Assembly (NCBI RefSeq): GCF_029893355.1
Contig: NZ_JARZAI010000013.1
Location: 62,001 to 126,000 of the forward strand
Reading direction: 5' to 3'
Origin: Kitasatospora sp. MAA4
GTDB taxonomy: Bacteria > Actinomycetota > Actinomycetes > Streptomycetales > Streptomycetaceae
Length of the DNA: 64,000 nucleotides
Shown here: positions 41,441-49,858 of the stretch, piece after piece
Numbering within the stretch: position 1 is the stretch's first letter
Layout: the number at the start of each line of letters is the position of its first letter
The notes under the pieces: generated by a model
What the model saw: the letters and a program-made list of their open reading frames with translations, nothing else
Databases searched by the model: none
What the model was told of the DNA's origin: nothing
Position numbers and translations under genes: made by a program

Positions 41441-42604
41441 GTGACCGTGCACCGTGCCCGTACCGCCGCCATCGCGGCCGTGCTGACCGCCGCCGCGCTT
41501 TCCCTCACCGCCTGCGGTTCCGCCGGATCGTCCACCACCGCCGGCACCACGGCCGGGGGCAAGAGCGCGAAGACCGCGACCTCGGCCGCCGACCTCGGCG
41601 GCATGGACGCCCTGGTCGCCGCCGCCAAGAAGGAGGGCACGCTCAACGCGATCACCCTCCCGCGTGACTGGGCCAACTACGGCGCCATCATGGACGCGTT
41701 CACGGCGAAGTACGGCATCAAGATCCAGGACGAGAACCCGGACGGTTCCAGCCAGGACGAGATCAACGCCATCACCTCCCGCAAGGACCAGGACCGCGCC
41801 CCCGACGTCGTGGACCTCGGCAGCGCCTTCGCGCTGAGCGCCGCGAGCCAGGGCCTGCTCGCCCCGTACAAGGTCACGGACTTCGACAAGATCCCGGACA
41901 GCATGAAGGCCCCCGACGGCGCGTCCTACAACGACTACGGCGGCTACATGTCGATCGGCTGCGACGCCAAGAAGGTCGCCGTCTGCCCGAAGACCTTCGC
42001 CGACCTGCTGAACCCGGCCTACAAGGGCATGGTGGCCCTCAACGGCGACCCGACGAAGGCCGGTGCCGCCTTCGGTGCCGTCTACGCCGCCGCGCTGGCC
42101 AACGGTGGCTCGCTGGACAACATCCAGCCCGGCATCGACTTCTTCGGCAAGCTGAAGAAGGCCGGCAACTTCAACCCGGTCGAGGTCACCCCGGCCACCA
42201 TCCAGAAGGGCGAGACCCCGATCTCGGTCGACTGGTCGTACCTGAACGCCGGCTACACCGACAAGTTCGCCTCGCAGGGCATCCAGTGGCAGGTGTCGAT
42301 CCCCTCGGACGGCAGCTACGCGCAGTACTACAACCAGGCGATCAACAAGTGGGCGCCGCACCCGGCCGCCGCTCGCCTCTGGGAGGAGTACCTCTACAGC
42401 GCCGACGGCCAGAACGGCTTCCTCAAGGGCTACGCCACCCCGGCCCTCTTCGACGCCATGAAGACCGCCGGCACCCTGGACCCGACCGCGGTCTCCAAGC
42501 TGCCGACCGTGGCCGTCCCCTTCACCAACTTCCCGAGCCAGACCCAGACTGACGCGGCCAAGAAGGTCGTCACGCAGAACTGGGCCGCGGCGATCGCGGG
42601 CTGA
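41441..42604 (+). CDS. ABC transporter substrate-binding lipoprotein (2-aminoethylphosphonate type)
   Basis: A 387-residue exported lipoprotein with the lipobox LTAC, cysteine at residue 25. The mature part is a class F, Fe3+/putrescine/2-AEP-like binding protein (AAKKEGTLNAITLPRDWANY near residue 63; INAITSRKDQDRAPDVVDLG near 107; ISVDWSYLNAGY near 262). It starts an operon with two permeases and an ATPase. The GTG at 41441 follows AGGAG. Polyamine or iron could be alternative ligands, but the adjacent phosphonate oxygenase and shared operator favour an aminophosphonate. Confidence 0.88.
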   Translation: MTVHRARTAAIAAVLTAAALSLTACGSAGSSTTAGTTAGGKSAKTATSAADLGGMDALVAAAKKEGTLNAITLPRDWANYGAIMDAFTAKYGIKIQDENPDGSSQDEINAITSRKDQDRAPDVVDLGSAFALSAASQGLLAPYKVTDFDKIPDSMKAPDGASYNDYGGYMSIGCDAKKVAVCPKTFADLLNPAYKGMVALNGDPTKAGAAFGAVYAAALANGGSLDNIQPGIDFFGKLKKAGNFNPVEVTPATIQKGETPISVDWSYLNAGYTDKFASQGIQWQVSIPSDGSYAQYYNQAINKWAPHPAAARLWEEYLYSADGQNGFLKGYATPALFDAMKTAGTLDPTAVSKLPTVAVPFTNFPSQTQTDAAKKVVTQNWAAAIAG

Positions 42605-42612
42605 TAACCACC

Positions 42613-43572
42613 ATGAACGACACCGCACCCACCCCGGTGCCGTCCCCCGCCGCCGCTGACCTCGTCAGCGGCGGCGGGGGGGCCGTCAGCACCGTGCGCT
42701 CCACCCCCACACCCGCCAAACGGCTGCGACCGCGCGGCGGTGCCTGGCTGGCCACCGTCCCGCTGCTGGTCTTCTTCGCGATCGGGTTCGGCCTGCCGGC
42801 CGTCGCCATCGCGATCGGCGCCTTCACCACCTCGGACGACTCCCCCGGTGGCGGCGGCACCTTCACCCTGGACAACATCACCGGCTCGGTCCAGGGCGCC
42901 TACTGGACGGCCCTGCTCGGCAGCCTCAAGCTCGCCGCGCTGACCGCCCTGATCGGCACGATCGTCGGGCTGCCGCTCGCCCAGGCGATCGCCACCTCCC
43001 GCTTCCGCCTGGTGCGCGAGTTCGTGCGCTCGGGCTCGGGCGTGCTGGCCAACTTCGGCGGCGTACCGCTGGCCTTCATGTTCGTCGCGACGCTGGGCAA
43101 CGCGGGCGAGGTCACCCAGAAGCTGGACCTCACTAAAGATGGCTGGAGCCTCTACAGCTTCACCGGCCTGAGCGTGGTCTACCTCTACTTCCTGATCCCG
43201 CTGATGATCCTCACGATCACCCCGGCCCTGGAGGGCCTGCGCGCCCAGTGGCGCGAGGCGGCGGCCAACAACGGCGCCACGACGCTCCAGTACTGGCGGC
43301 ACGTGGGTCTGCCGATCCTGCTGCCCTCGCTGCTCGGCGGCTACGTCCTGCTGTTCGGCTCGGCCTTCGCCGCGTACGCCACGGCGGCCGCGATGGTGGG
43401 CGCCTCGGTGCCGCTGATCAGCCTGCAGATCTCCAACGCGCTCTCCGGCAACGTCCTGGTCGGCCAGGGCAACCTCGCCCTCGCGCTCGGTCTCGACATG
43501 ATCGTGGTGGCCGTCCTCGTGATGGCGATCTACCTCCCCCTCCAGCGCCGGAGTGCCAAGTGGCTCAGCTGA
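42613..43572 (+). CDS. ABC transporter permease 1 (2-AEP/spermidine/iron class)
   Basis: A 319-residue inner-membrane permease with about six or seven transmembrane segments. A Pro/Ala-rich cytoplasmic N-terminus of about 45 residues precedes the first (WLATVPLLVFFAIGFGLPAV). The EAA loop that contacts the ATPase is EAAANNGATTLQYWRHVGLP near residue 217. It begins 8 bases after the binding-protein stop and overlaps the next permease gene by 13 bases. Confidence 0.92.
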   Translation: MNDTAPTPVPSPAAADLVSGGGGAVSTVRSTPTPAKRLRPRGGAWLATVPLLVFFAIGFGLPAVAIAIGAFTTSDDSPGGGGTFTLDNITGSVQGAYWTALLGSLKLAALTALIGTIVGLPLAQAIATSRFRLVREFVRSGSGVLANFGGVPLAFMFVATLGNAGEVTQKLDLTKDGWSLYSFTGLSVVYLYFLIPLMILTITPALEGLRAQWREAAANNGATTLQYWRHVGLPILLPSLLGGYVLLFGSAFAAYATAAAMVGASVPLISLQISNALSGNVLVGQGNLALALGLDMIVVAVLVMAIYLPLQRRSAKWLS

Positions 43573-44390
43573 TCTCACGTTTGCGCCTGTGGCGCGGGTT
43601 CGTCCTGCTGCTCGCCGGGATCTACTTCGCGGTGCCGCTCGGCGCGTCGGTGCTGTTCAGCGTCGACAACCCGATGACCAAGACCTGGAGCCTGCGCGCC
43701 TACACCCAGCTGCTGGGCGCCCCGGGCTTCACGGACAGCCTGCGGCTCAGCCTGGAGCTGGCCGTGGTGACCGTCGCGATCCTGCTGCTCCTGCTGGTGC
43801 CGGCGATGGTCGCGACCCGGCTCGGCGCGCCCAAGCTGCGCCCGGTGCTGGAACTGATCTGCTCGATCCCGCTGGTCGTCCCGGTGGTCGCGCTGACCAC
43901 CGGCATCATCGGCGTGCTGCGCTGGGGCCCGGACTACCTGTCCAACACCCCGCTGTTCCAGACCATCCTGGCCATCCAGAACCCCACCTTCCCGGTGGTG
44001 CTGGTGATCGCGTACGTGCTGATGGCGCTGCCCTTCGCGTACCGGTCGATCGACGCCGGTCTGGGCGCGGTGGACGTCAAGACGCTCGTCGAGGCGGCCC
44101 GCAGCTGCGGGGCGAGTTTCCCGCGCGCGGTGTTCTCGGTGGTCGTCCCCAACCTGCGCACCGCGTTGCTGAACGCCTCGGCGCTCACCGTCGCCCTGGT
44201 GCTCGGCGAGTACACCACCGCCTCGATCCTCGGCTTCACCCCCTTCACGGTGTGGATCGCCGCGAACGGCAAGAACGACGGCCAGATGTCGGTCGCGGTC
44301 TCGATCCTGAGCCTGATGATCGTCTGGATCGTGCTGCTGCTGATCTCCGCCGCCGGTCGCGAGCGCGGCCGCAAGTCCGCCGCTTCCTGA
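43560..44390 (+). CDS. ABC transporter permease 2
   Basis: A 276-residue partner permease with six transmembrane segments (first WRGFVLLLAGIYFAVPLGAS). The EAA loop VEAARSCGASFPRAVFSVVV is near residue 178. The GTG start at 43560 overlaps the preceding gene's end and has GGAG upstream; this choice removes a long spurious N-terminus. Together with permease 1 it should form the heterodimeric channel. Confidence 0.92.
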   Translation: MAQLISRLRLWRGFVLLLAGIYFAVPLGASVLFSVDNPMTKTWSLRAYTQLLGAPGFTDSLRLSLELAVVTVAILLLLLVPAMVATRLGAPKLRPVLELICSIPLVVPVVALTTGIIGVLRWGPDYLSNTPLFQTILAIQNPTFPVVLVIAYVLMALPFAYRSIDAGLGAVDVKTLVEAARSCGASFPRAVFSVVVPNLRTALLNASALTVALVLGEYTTASILGFTPFTVWIAANGKNDGQMSVAVSILSLMIVWIVLLLISAAGRERGRKSAAS

Positions 44391-44428
44391 TCCACCGCGT
44401 CCCCCCGTTACTCCAGGAGTTCACCCCC

Positions 44429-45529
44429 ATGACCACCACCCCGCTCCCCGCCCCGCCCACCGGAGTGCCGCTTCACCCGGGCAGCGCGACCGTCGAGTTC
44501 CGTTCGCTGCGGAGGGCGTTCGGAACGACCACGGCGCTGGACGGGCTCGACCTGACGGTCCACCCGGGCGAGCTGCTCGCCCTGCTCGGCCCGTCCGGCT
44601 GCGGCAAGACCACCGCACTGCGGATCCTGGCCGGTTTCGAGAGCCACGACTCGGGCGAGGTGCTGGTCGACGGGGAGGACGTCACCAAGATCCCCGCGCA
44701 CAAGCGTGACGCGGGCATGGTCTTCCAGTCGTACAGCCTCTTCCCGCACCTGACCGCCGCCGAGAACGTCGCCTTCGGCCTCAAGATGCGCGGCAGCAGC
44801 AAGGCCGACCGGCGCAAGCGCGCCATGGAGCTGCTGGAGCTGGTCGGCCTGCCGCAGCGCGCCGAGCACTACCCGCACCAGATGTCCGGCGGCCAGCAGC
44901 AGCGCATCGCGCTGGCCCGCGCGCTGGCCCTGCAGCCGCGCGTCCTGCTGCTCGACGAGCCGCTCTCCGCGCTGGACGCCAAGGTGCGGCTCAACCTGCG
45001 CGAGGAGATCCGCCGGCTCCAGCAGGACCTCGGCATCACCACCCTGTTCGTGACGCACGACCAGGAGGAGGCGCTGTCGATGGCCGACCGGGTCGCCGTG
45101 CTGCGCGCCGGGCGCCTGGAGCAGTGCGCCACGCCGTCCGAGCTGTACGCGCGCCCGACCACCGCGTTCGTCGCGGAGTTCGTCGGCACCATGAGCCGGA
45201 TCCCGGCCACCCGCTCGGGTGACGGCGTCGAGGTGCTCGGCCGCCGCCACGCCGTGGACGGAGTCGTGCCCGCCGACGGCGAGCTGGAGGTGTTGGTCCG
45301 CCCGGAGAACGTCGGCCTGACCGCTGCGGCCGCCGGCTCCGCCGTGGTCGTCGGCGCCAGCTTCCTGGGTGCCGTCACCCGGCTCACCGTCCGGCTGCCC
45401 GAGGGCACCGAGGTGAAGGTCGACCTGGCCACCGAGCAGGCCGCGCTGCTGCCGGTCGGCGGCAATGCCGAGCTCACCCTGCCGGACCGTCCCGTCCTGG
45501 TGGACCGTCGCACGAACTCCGGGCAGTGA
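44429..45529 (+). CDS. ABC transporter ATP-binding protein
   Basis: The 366-residue ATPase of the importer. It has Walker A LLGPSGCGKTTALRILAGF near residue 52, the Q-loop MVFQSYSLFPHLTAAENVAF near 97, signature MSGGQQQRIALARALALQP near 150, Walker B VLLLDEPLSALDAKVR near 172 and the switch histidine LFVTHDQEEALSMADR near 205. A C-terminal TOBE domain is present, as in the PotA/2-AEP class. A clear CCAGGAG precedes the ATG. Its stop overlaps the GTG of the HAD gene. Confidence 0.95.
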   Translation: MTTTPLPAPPTGVPLHPGSATVEFRSLRRAFGTTTALDGLDLTVHPGELLALLGPSGCGKTTALRILAGFESHDSGEVLVDGEDVTKIPAHKRDAGMVFQSYSLFPHLTAAENVAFGLKMRGSSKADRRKRAMELLELVGLPQRAEHYPHQMSGGQQQRIALARALALQPRVLLLDEPLSALDAKVRLNLREEIRRLQQDLGITTLFVTHDQEEALSMADRVAVLRAGRLEQCATPSELYARPTTAFVAEFVGTMSRIPATRSGDGVEVLGRRHAVDGVVPADGELEVLVRPENVGLTAAAAGSAVVVGASFLGAVTRLTVRLPEGTEVKVDLATEQAALLPVGGNAELTLPDRPVLVDRRTNSGQ

Positions 45530-46227
45530 TCACCCAGATGCCTACTGTGAAGAACCCCGCCGCCGTGCTCTTCGACATGGACGGCACGCTGGTCGACACC
45601 GAGCACCTCTGGTGGGAGGCCAGCGCCGAGGTGGCGGCCGAGCTGGGCCTCACCCTCGGCGACAGCGACGTCCCGGAGGTGCTCGGCCAGGCCGTCGAGC
45701 ACACCGCCGCGCACCTGCACCGGGTCACCGGGACCTCCCGCAGCGAGGCCGAACTGGCCGCCCGACTGGCCGAGTTGTTCACCGGACGGGTGGCCTCCGA
45801 GGTCGTCCCGCGCCCCGGCGCGCTGGCTCTGCTGGCCGCGCTGGAGGAGGCGAACGTGCCGACCGCGCTGGTCTCCGCCTCGCCGCGCCAGGTGGTCGAC
45901 CTGGTGCTGCGCACGCTCGGCACCCGGTGGTTCACGGTGACCCTGGCCGCCGAGGACACCCCGCGCACCAAGCCCGAGCCGGACCCGTACCTGGCCGCCG
46001 CCGCGCGCCTGGGCCTGGACCCGGCCGACTGCGTCGCCGTCGAGGACACCCCCACGGGCGTCGCCTCGGCGCACGCGGCCGGCTGCGCCGTGCTCGCGGT
46101 CCCGTCCTCGGCCGTGCCGATCGCGGCCGCACCGCGGATCACGCTGCTGGACAGCCTGGTCGGCGTCGACCTGGCGCTGCTGGGCTCGCTCACCGGTTCG
46201 ACCGGCCCGACCGGCCCGGCAGAATAG
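45526..46227 (+). CDS. HAD-superfamily hydrolase, beta-phosphoglucomutase-like
   Basis: A 233-residue HAD phosphatase (subfamily IA) with DXDGT motif I FDMDGTLVDTEHLWW near residue 16, motif II ALVSASP near 110, the motif III lysine RTKPEPDPYLAAA near 143 and motif IV AVEDTPTGVASAHAAGCAVL near 163. It lacks the cap lysine expected of phosphonoacetaldehyde hydrolase, so it is probably not PhnX. It is translationally coupled to the importer ATPase (GTGA), so it belongs to that operon; it may dephosphorylate a related ester. ATG at 45538 is an alternative start. Confidence 0.87.
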   Translation: MITQMPTVKNPAAVLFDMDGTLVDTEHLWWEASAEVAAELGLTLGDSDVPEVLGQAVEHTAAHLHRVTGTSRSEAELAARLAELFTGRVASEVVPRPGALALLAALEEANVPTALVSASPRQVVDLVLRTLGTRWFTVTLAAEDTPRTKPEPDPYLAAAARLGLDPADCVAVEDTPTGVASAHAAGCAVLAVPSSAVPIAAAPRITLLDSLVGVDLALLGSLTGSTGPTGPAE

Positions 46228-46232
46228 TCGAC

Positions 46233-46568
46233 ATGCCCCTGCCCCTGCCCCCGTACCTGCTGCTCACCTTCGCCATCCTGAGCGAGGTGTGCGCCACCAG
46301 CTGCCTCAAGCTCACCGACGGCTTCAGCAAGCTGTGGCCCAGCATCGGCGTCGGAGTGGGCTACGTCCTCTCCTTCCTGCTGCTCGGCCAGGCCCTGAAG
46401 CACATCCCCGTCTCGGTGGCCTACGCAGTCTGGTCGGGGGCCGGCACGGCCGCCGTCGCCGCGATAGGAACGGTCGCCTTCGGCGAGCAGCTGGGCAAGC
46501 CCCAGCTGCTCGGCATCGCGCTGATCATCGCGGGCGTGGTGCTGCTGAACCTGCGCTCCTCGCACTGA
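46233..46568 (+). CDS. Small multidrug resistance (SMR) family transporter
   Basis: A 111-residue four-helix membrane protein. The essential membrane glutamate of SMR proteins is present in FAILSEVCATSCLKL near residue 17. HIPVSVAYAVWSGAGTA near residue 54 is the second signature, and the last helix is LLGIALIIAGVVLLNL. Members export cationic drugs, guanidinium or quaternary ammonium compounds such as betaine or choline. It is 5 bases after the HAD gene and so at the end of the phosphonate importer operon. This makes a quaternary amine substrate an attractive but unproven idea. Confidence 0.92.
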   Translation: MPLPLPPYLLLTFAILSEVCATSCLKLTDGFSKLWPSIGVGVGYVLSFLLLGQALKHIPVSVAYAVWSGAGTAAVAAIGTVAFGEQLGKPQLLGIALIIAGVVLLNLRSSH

Positions 46569-46665
46569 CCCCGCACCGTCAGGGCACGCTGAACTCCCTC
46601 CCCGGGAGGGCCTCGGCCGAGGGGAGCCTCCGCGGCCTCGCACCAGGCGGCCCTATGCTGCGGAG

Positions 46666-47322
46666 ATGATCAAGCCCATTGAACTGGTGATATTTGACTG
46701 CGACGGAGTACTGGTCGACAGCGAACGCATAGCCGCACGCGTGCAGGTGCTGCTCGGCGCGGAGTTGGGCTGGCCGCTCAGCGAGGGCGAGGTCGTCAAG
46801 CGGTTCATCGGGCGTTCCAGCGCCTCCATCAGCGCGCAGGTGGCCGAGCGGCTGGGCGAGGAGACCGCTGTGCTGTGGCGGGAGCGGTTCGAACAGCTCC
46901 ACCGCGAGGCCGTGGACGCCGGGCTCGCCCCCGTCGAGGGACTGCCCGAGGCGCTCGATGCGATCACCCTGCCGACCTGCGTGGCCTCCAGCGGCTCCCA
47001 CGAGAAGATGCGCCACACCCTGGGCCGCACCGGCCTCTACGGACGGTTCGCGGGCCGCATCTACAGCGCCACCGAAGTCGCCCACGGCAAGCCCGCCCCC
47101 GACCTGTTCCTGCACGCCGCACGGCAGATGGGTGTCGACCCCGCCGCCTGCGCGGTGGTCGAGGACAGCCGGCCCGGCGTCCAGGCCGCCCGCGCCGCAG
47201 GTATGCGCGCCTTCGGCTACGCCGGTGGACTCACCGCGGCCGAACAGCTCGAAGGCAGTGACACCCTCGTCTTCCACGACATGCGCGACCTGCCCGCTCT
47301 GCTGGCCGGGGTAGCGGCGTAG
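46666..47322 (+). CDS. HAD-superfamily hydrolase
   Basis: A 218-residue HAD-IA phosphatase with motif I VIFDCDGVLVDSERI near residue 9, TCVASSG (motif II) near 107, HGKPAPDLFLHAARQMGV (motif III) near 142 and VVEDSRPGVQAARAAGMRAF (motif IV) near 165. It resembles YieH/6-phosphogluconate-phosphatase-like enzymes. A TATGCT sequence 12 bases before the ATG may be a -10 giving a near-leaderless mRNA. It is distinct from, and not clearly duplicated from, the HAD at 45526. Confidence 0.88.
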   Translation: MIKPIELVIFDCDGVLVDSERIAARVQVLLGAELGWPLSEGEVVKRFIGRSSASISAQVAERLGEETAVLWRERFEQLHREAVDAGLAPVEGLPEALDAITLPTCVASSGSHEKMRHTLGRTGLYGRFAGRIYSATEVAHGKPAPDLFLHAARQMGVDPAACAVVEDSRPGVQAARAAGMRAFGYAGGLTAAEQLEGSDTLVFHDMRDLPALLAGVAA

Positions 47323-47378
47323 CCAACCGAAGCAAAAACCCGTTGCCGCAGCGCCGTTGAGGCACCGAGAATCGGTCG

Positions 47379-47975
47379 GTGAACGAGACTCCGCTCGCCG
47401 ACTTCACCCTCAAGCCCACCCTCACCGGCTCCGCCGTGCGACTGCGCCCCTTCGAGCCGACCGATGTGGCGGCCCTCGGTCCCGTCTTCGAGGACCGCGA
47501 GCTGCTGCGCCTGATCGGCAGCGCGAACCGCTCCGACGCTCCGCTCAGACCCCAAGTCGCCGAGCGCTCCGAGCAGTTCCGCCAGTGGCGGAACGCCCAG
47601 CCGGACCGGCTCGACCTCGCCGTCGTCGACCTGGCCAGCGGGGCGTGCGTCGGCGAGGTCGTCCTCAACGAGTGGGACGCGGCCAACCGAAGCTGCAACT
47701 TCCGTATCCTGCTGATCGCTTCGGGTCAGGACCGGGGTCTCGGCACCGAGGCCGCCCGCATCGTCCTGGCCCACGGCTTCGAGCAACTCGGCCTGCACCG
47801 GATCGCGTTGGAGGTGTACGCCTTCAACCCCCGGGCCCGCCGCGTCTACGAGAAGCTCGGCTTCGTCGCCGAGGGCACCCTGCGCGACGCCCTGCACTAC
47901 GACGGCCAGTGGGTCGACGCCACCGTCATGTCCATCCTCGCCCCCGACTGGGCCCGCCACCGGGGTCGCCCCTGA
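47379..47975 (+). CDS. GNAT N-acetyltransferase (RimJ/RimL type)
   Basis: A 198-residue acetyltransferase transferring acetyl from acetyl-CoA to an amine. Characteristic parts are VRLRPFEPTDVAALGPVFED near residue 20, CVGEVVLNEWDAANRSCNFR near 90, the acetyl-CoA loop GQDRGLGTEAARIVLAHGF near 115 and RARRVYEKLGFVAEGTLRDA near 152. The GTG start at 47379 follows a short intergenic gap. The substrate is not predictable; antibiotic or ribosomal protein acetylation are both seen in this family. Confidence 0.9.
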   Translation: MNETPLADFTLKPTLTGSAVRLRPFEPTDVAALGPVFEDRELLRLIGSANRSDAPLRPQVAERSEQFRQWRNAQPDRLDLAVVDLASGACVGEVVLNEWDAANRSCNFRILLIASGQDRGLGTEAARIVLAHGFEQLGLHRIALEVYAFNPRARRVYEKLGFVAEGTLRDALHYDGQWVDATVMSILAPDWARHRGRP

Positions 47976-48028
47976 CCGGCGGCGCCGCCCTGGGCGCCCG
48001 GACACCGGGGTAGCGGTCGCAACGCCGA

Positions 48029-48065
48029 GGCCCCGGCCGTACCTGGGGCGGGTACGGCCGGGGCC
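48029..48065. terminator. Bidirectional terminator, 15-bp perfect stem
   Basis: GGCCCCGGCCGTACC (48029-48043) and GGTACGGCCGGGGCC (48051-48065) pair perfectly around 7 bases, between the convergent GNAT gene and the 48085 gene. Confidence 0.88.
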
Positions 48066-48084
48066 AGTCTGCATCATCTGCGGC

Positions 48085-48954
48085 TCAGTCAGAGGTGATG
48101 CGCTTGCGGCGGCGGAGCCGGAAGGCGCCGAAGGCCAGGGCGAGCGCGGCGGCGCCCGACCCGCCGGCGATCATGGGCTCCGAGGACTGCGACGACGACG
48201 GCCGCACCGGAGCGCCGGTTTTGAAACCGCCGGCGAGGCCGCCCTGGTCGTACGCGGAGCCCGGGCCCTCATCGGCATAGCGGGCCTTGACCAGCCCCTG
48301 GTAGTCGGTCAGGGACACCGAGTCCGCGCCGCCGAGGCCCTGCCGTGCGGCGTCGTTCAGCGGTGCGACGGTGTCGCGGCTCAGCTGGTAGAAGGCATCG
48401 AGCTCCTGCTCGGAGAACACCGTCGTCTCCGCGTCGCCCTTTCTCGCCAAGGTGACCTCGTCATCACCCGCCTCGACAGCGGCCAGGTGCCAGGCGGTCG
48501 TGTGGCTCGTGTCGGTCGGGGCCAGCATGGCGGTAGCCGTACGCCCGCCGGAGAACGTCACCTCGGCCAGCGCGTAGCTGAGCTTGATCGCTTCCGCGGC
48601 CACCGGCCGGGCCGTTCCGGCGACGAACTCCGGTGTGATCTCGTTCAGTGCCACCGGATCGCTGATGCTGAAGGACGGCACGCCCTCGCACGGGTCGGCC
48701 TTGTCCGGGATCTGCACCTCGTCTCCTGGCGATTCGTCGGGGACCGGCTCGTCGTAGAAGTTGCAGAGAGAGCTGCGGGTGTCGGCCGAATTCAGCGTGT
48801 CGATGGCCGCCTGACGGTTCGGCAGGTCGGTCGGGCTGTTCGCCGCAGCCGGGCCGGTCGTGGCCAGCAACGCGGGCGCGCTGACAGCCATGACGGTGAT
48901 CAGACGAAGGAGTCGAGTGGTCCACCGCGTGATGGACGTTGTTTGGTCGCGCAT
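48085..48954 (-). CDS. Secreted protein with C-terminal membrane anchor
   Basis: A 289-residue exported protein. The N-terminus is a signal peptide (LITVMAVSAPALLATTGPAA, cleavage near AAANS). The mature region of about 200 residues is acidic with two cysteines in the early part (SSLCNFYDEP; ADPCEGVP). The C-terminus is a short Ser/Gln linker, a hydrophobic segment (MIAGGSGAAALALAFGAFRL) and RRRKR, a typical tail-anchor without an LPxTG motif. It is 11 bases downstream of a secreted cysteine peptidase gene, so the two are probably one operon and may act together at the cell surface. I do not recognise the domain. Confidence 0.78.
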   Translation of the reverse strand: MRDQTTSITRWTTRLLRLITVMAVSAPALLATTGPAAANSPTDLPNRQAAIDTLNSADTRSSLCNFYDEPVPDESPGDEVQIPDKADPCEGVPSFSISDPVALNEITPEFVAGTARPVAAEAIKLSYALAEVTFSGGRTATAMLAPTDTSHTTAWHLAAVEAGDDEVTLARKGDAETTVFSEQELDAFYQLSRDTVAPLNDAARQGLGGADSVSLTDYQGLVKARYADEGPGSAYDQGGLAGGFKTGAPVRPSSSQSSEPMIAGGSGAAALALAFGAFRLRRRKRITSD

Positions 48955-48965
48955 GCCACCCGTCC

Positions 48966-49538
48966 TTACTTTGAGATGCCGAGGCCGGAATGGGTCCACT
49001 TGAACGCCTTGTTGCTGACGTAGTCGTCGTATTTCCACCACGTATATGTCGTGGTGCCCGGCCACGGGTCAGCCACCGCGATGGTCTTGTTCGACGTGTT
49101 GAAGCCGAAGACGACGTTCATGTGGCCGCCGCCGGTGGTCCAGCCGATGCGCACCGCAACGGGCCGGGAGGCTTTGACCTCACTGGTGATCTCTGCGAAG
49201 GACGCCGCCCTGCTCAGGCCATAGCCAGGGTGAGTCATGCCCAGATCGGACCAGGCGGAGGCCATATTTCCAAGCGTGGCGGGCTTGTTGTCGCAGCTCA
49301 GGGATTTGTCGTACTTCGCCGCCCGCTGACAGAAGTCAGCCTGCGTCGACCCGTACCCCTGGAACTTGGCGATCGCCAGCCCGGACGCCGCCCAGCACCA
49401 CTGCTGCTTCTGCTGCTGGAACATGGTGATTTTGTCGTAACCCGTGTCCGCACGAGCCGTGCCCGCAGCAGCAGCGAGAACCATGGAAATCACCACTGCC
49501 AGGACCGATGCGGTGGTCGTACGGTTTAATCTGCTCAT
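48966..49538 (-). CDS. Secreted papain-like (C39_2-type) cysteine peptidase
   Basis: A 190-residue exported protein with a signal peptide (SVLAVVISMVLAAAAGTARA, cleavage before DTGYDK). The catalytic triad of the papain-like C39_2 group is visible: C48 in QQQWCWAASG, H139 in TTGGGHMNVVFG and D157 in AVADPWPG. Two more cysteines (DFCQRA; LSCDNK) could form a disulphide. The target is unknown. The ATG at 49538 has an AGGCAGGA ribosome binding site. Its co-transcribed neighbour is a membrane-anchored secreted protein. Confidence 0.85.
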   Translation of the reverse strand: MSRLNRTTTASVLAVVISMVLAAAAGTARADTGYDKITMFQQQKQQWCWAASGLAIAKFQGYGSTQADFCQRAAKYDKSLSCDNKPATLGNMASAWSDLGMTHPGYGLSRAASFAEITSEVKASRPVAVRIGWTTGGGHMNVVFGFNTSNKTIAVADPWPGTTTYTWWKYDDYVSNKAFKWTHSGLGISK

Positions 49539-49858
49539 AGTCCTGCCTCTTCCTGTAATGGATGAGAGTGGATGAGAGTGGTTGTCAGGATCTTCGGGAT
49601 CCGCAATGGAGAGCTCACGAAGCGCATCTCTGACCTGCGGCAATTCGGAGCCTATCGGTCTCTGATGGCGGGTTACGCCCGTTTCTGTACCTCGTCCGAG
49701 TGGAATTGCGGGACGCCGTCCCGCCGCCGCGTTCTCACCCGGCCTCCCCCGTGCGAGCGAGGCGCCGGTTCCCTCGCACCGGCGATCCCCGGCGGGCTTC
49801 CAGCGAAGAGGATCTTCCTTGTCGAGATCCAGAGATCGCCCCGGAAGGACCCACCGCC
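49539..49858. other. Divergent intergenic region, no gene seen
   Basis: A 320-base gap between the peptidase and serine hydrolase genes. It contains an adjacent duplication of GATGAGAGTG (49561-49580). I see no clear promoter or stem-loop. Confidence 0.4.

Noticed and set aside
36468..45529. Phosphonate biosynthesis cluster
   Set aside because: There is no phosphoenolpyruvate mutase or phosphonopyruvate decarboxylase. The oxygenase, importer and GntR regulator indicate uptake and breakdown.
45526..46227. Phosphonoacetaldehyde hydrolase (PhnX)
   Set aside because: The cap-domain lysine region that forms the Schiff base in PhnX is not visible; the sequence fits generic beta-phosphoglucomutase-like HAD proteins.
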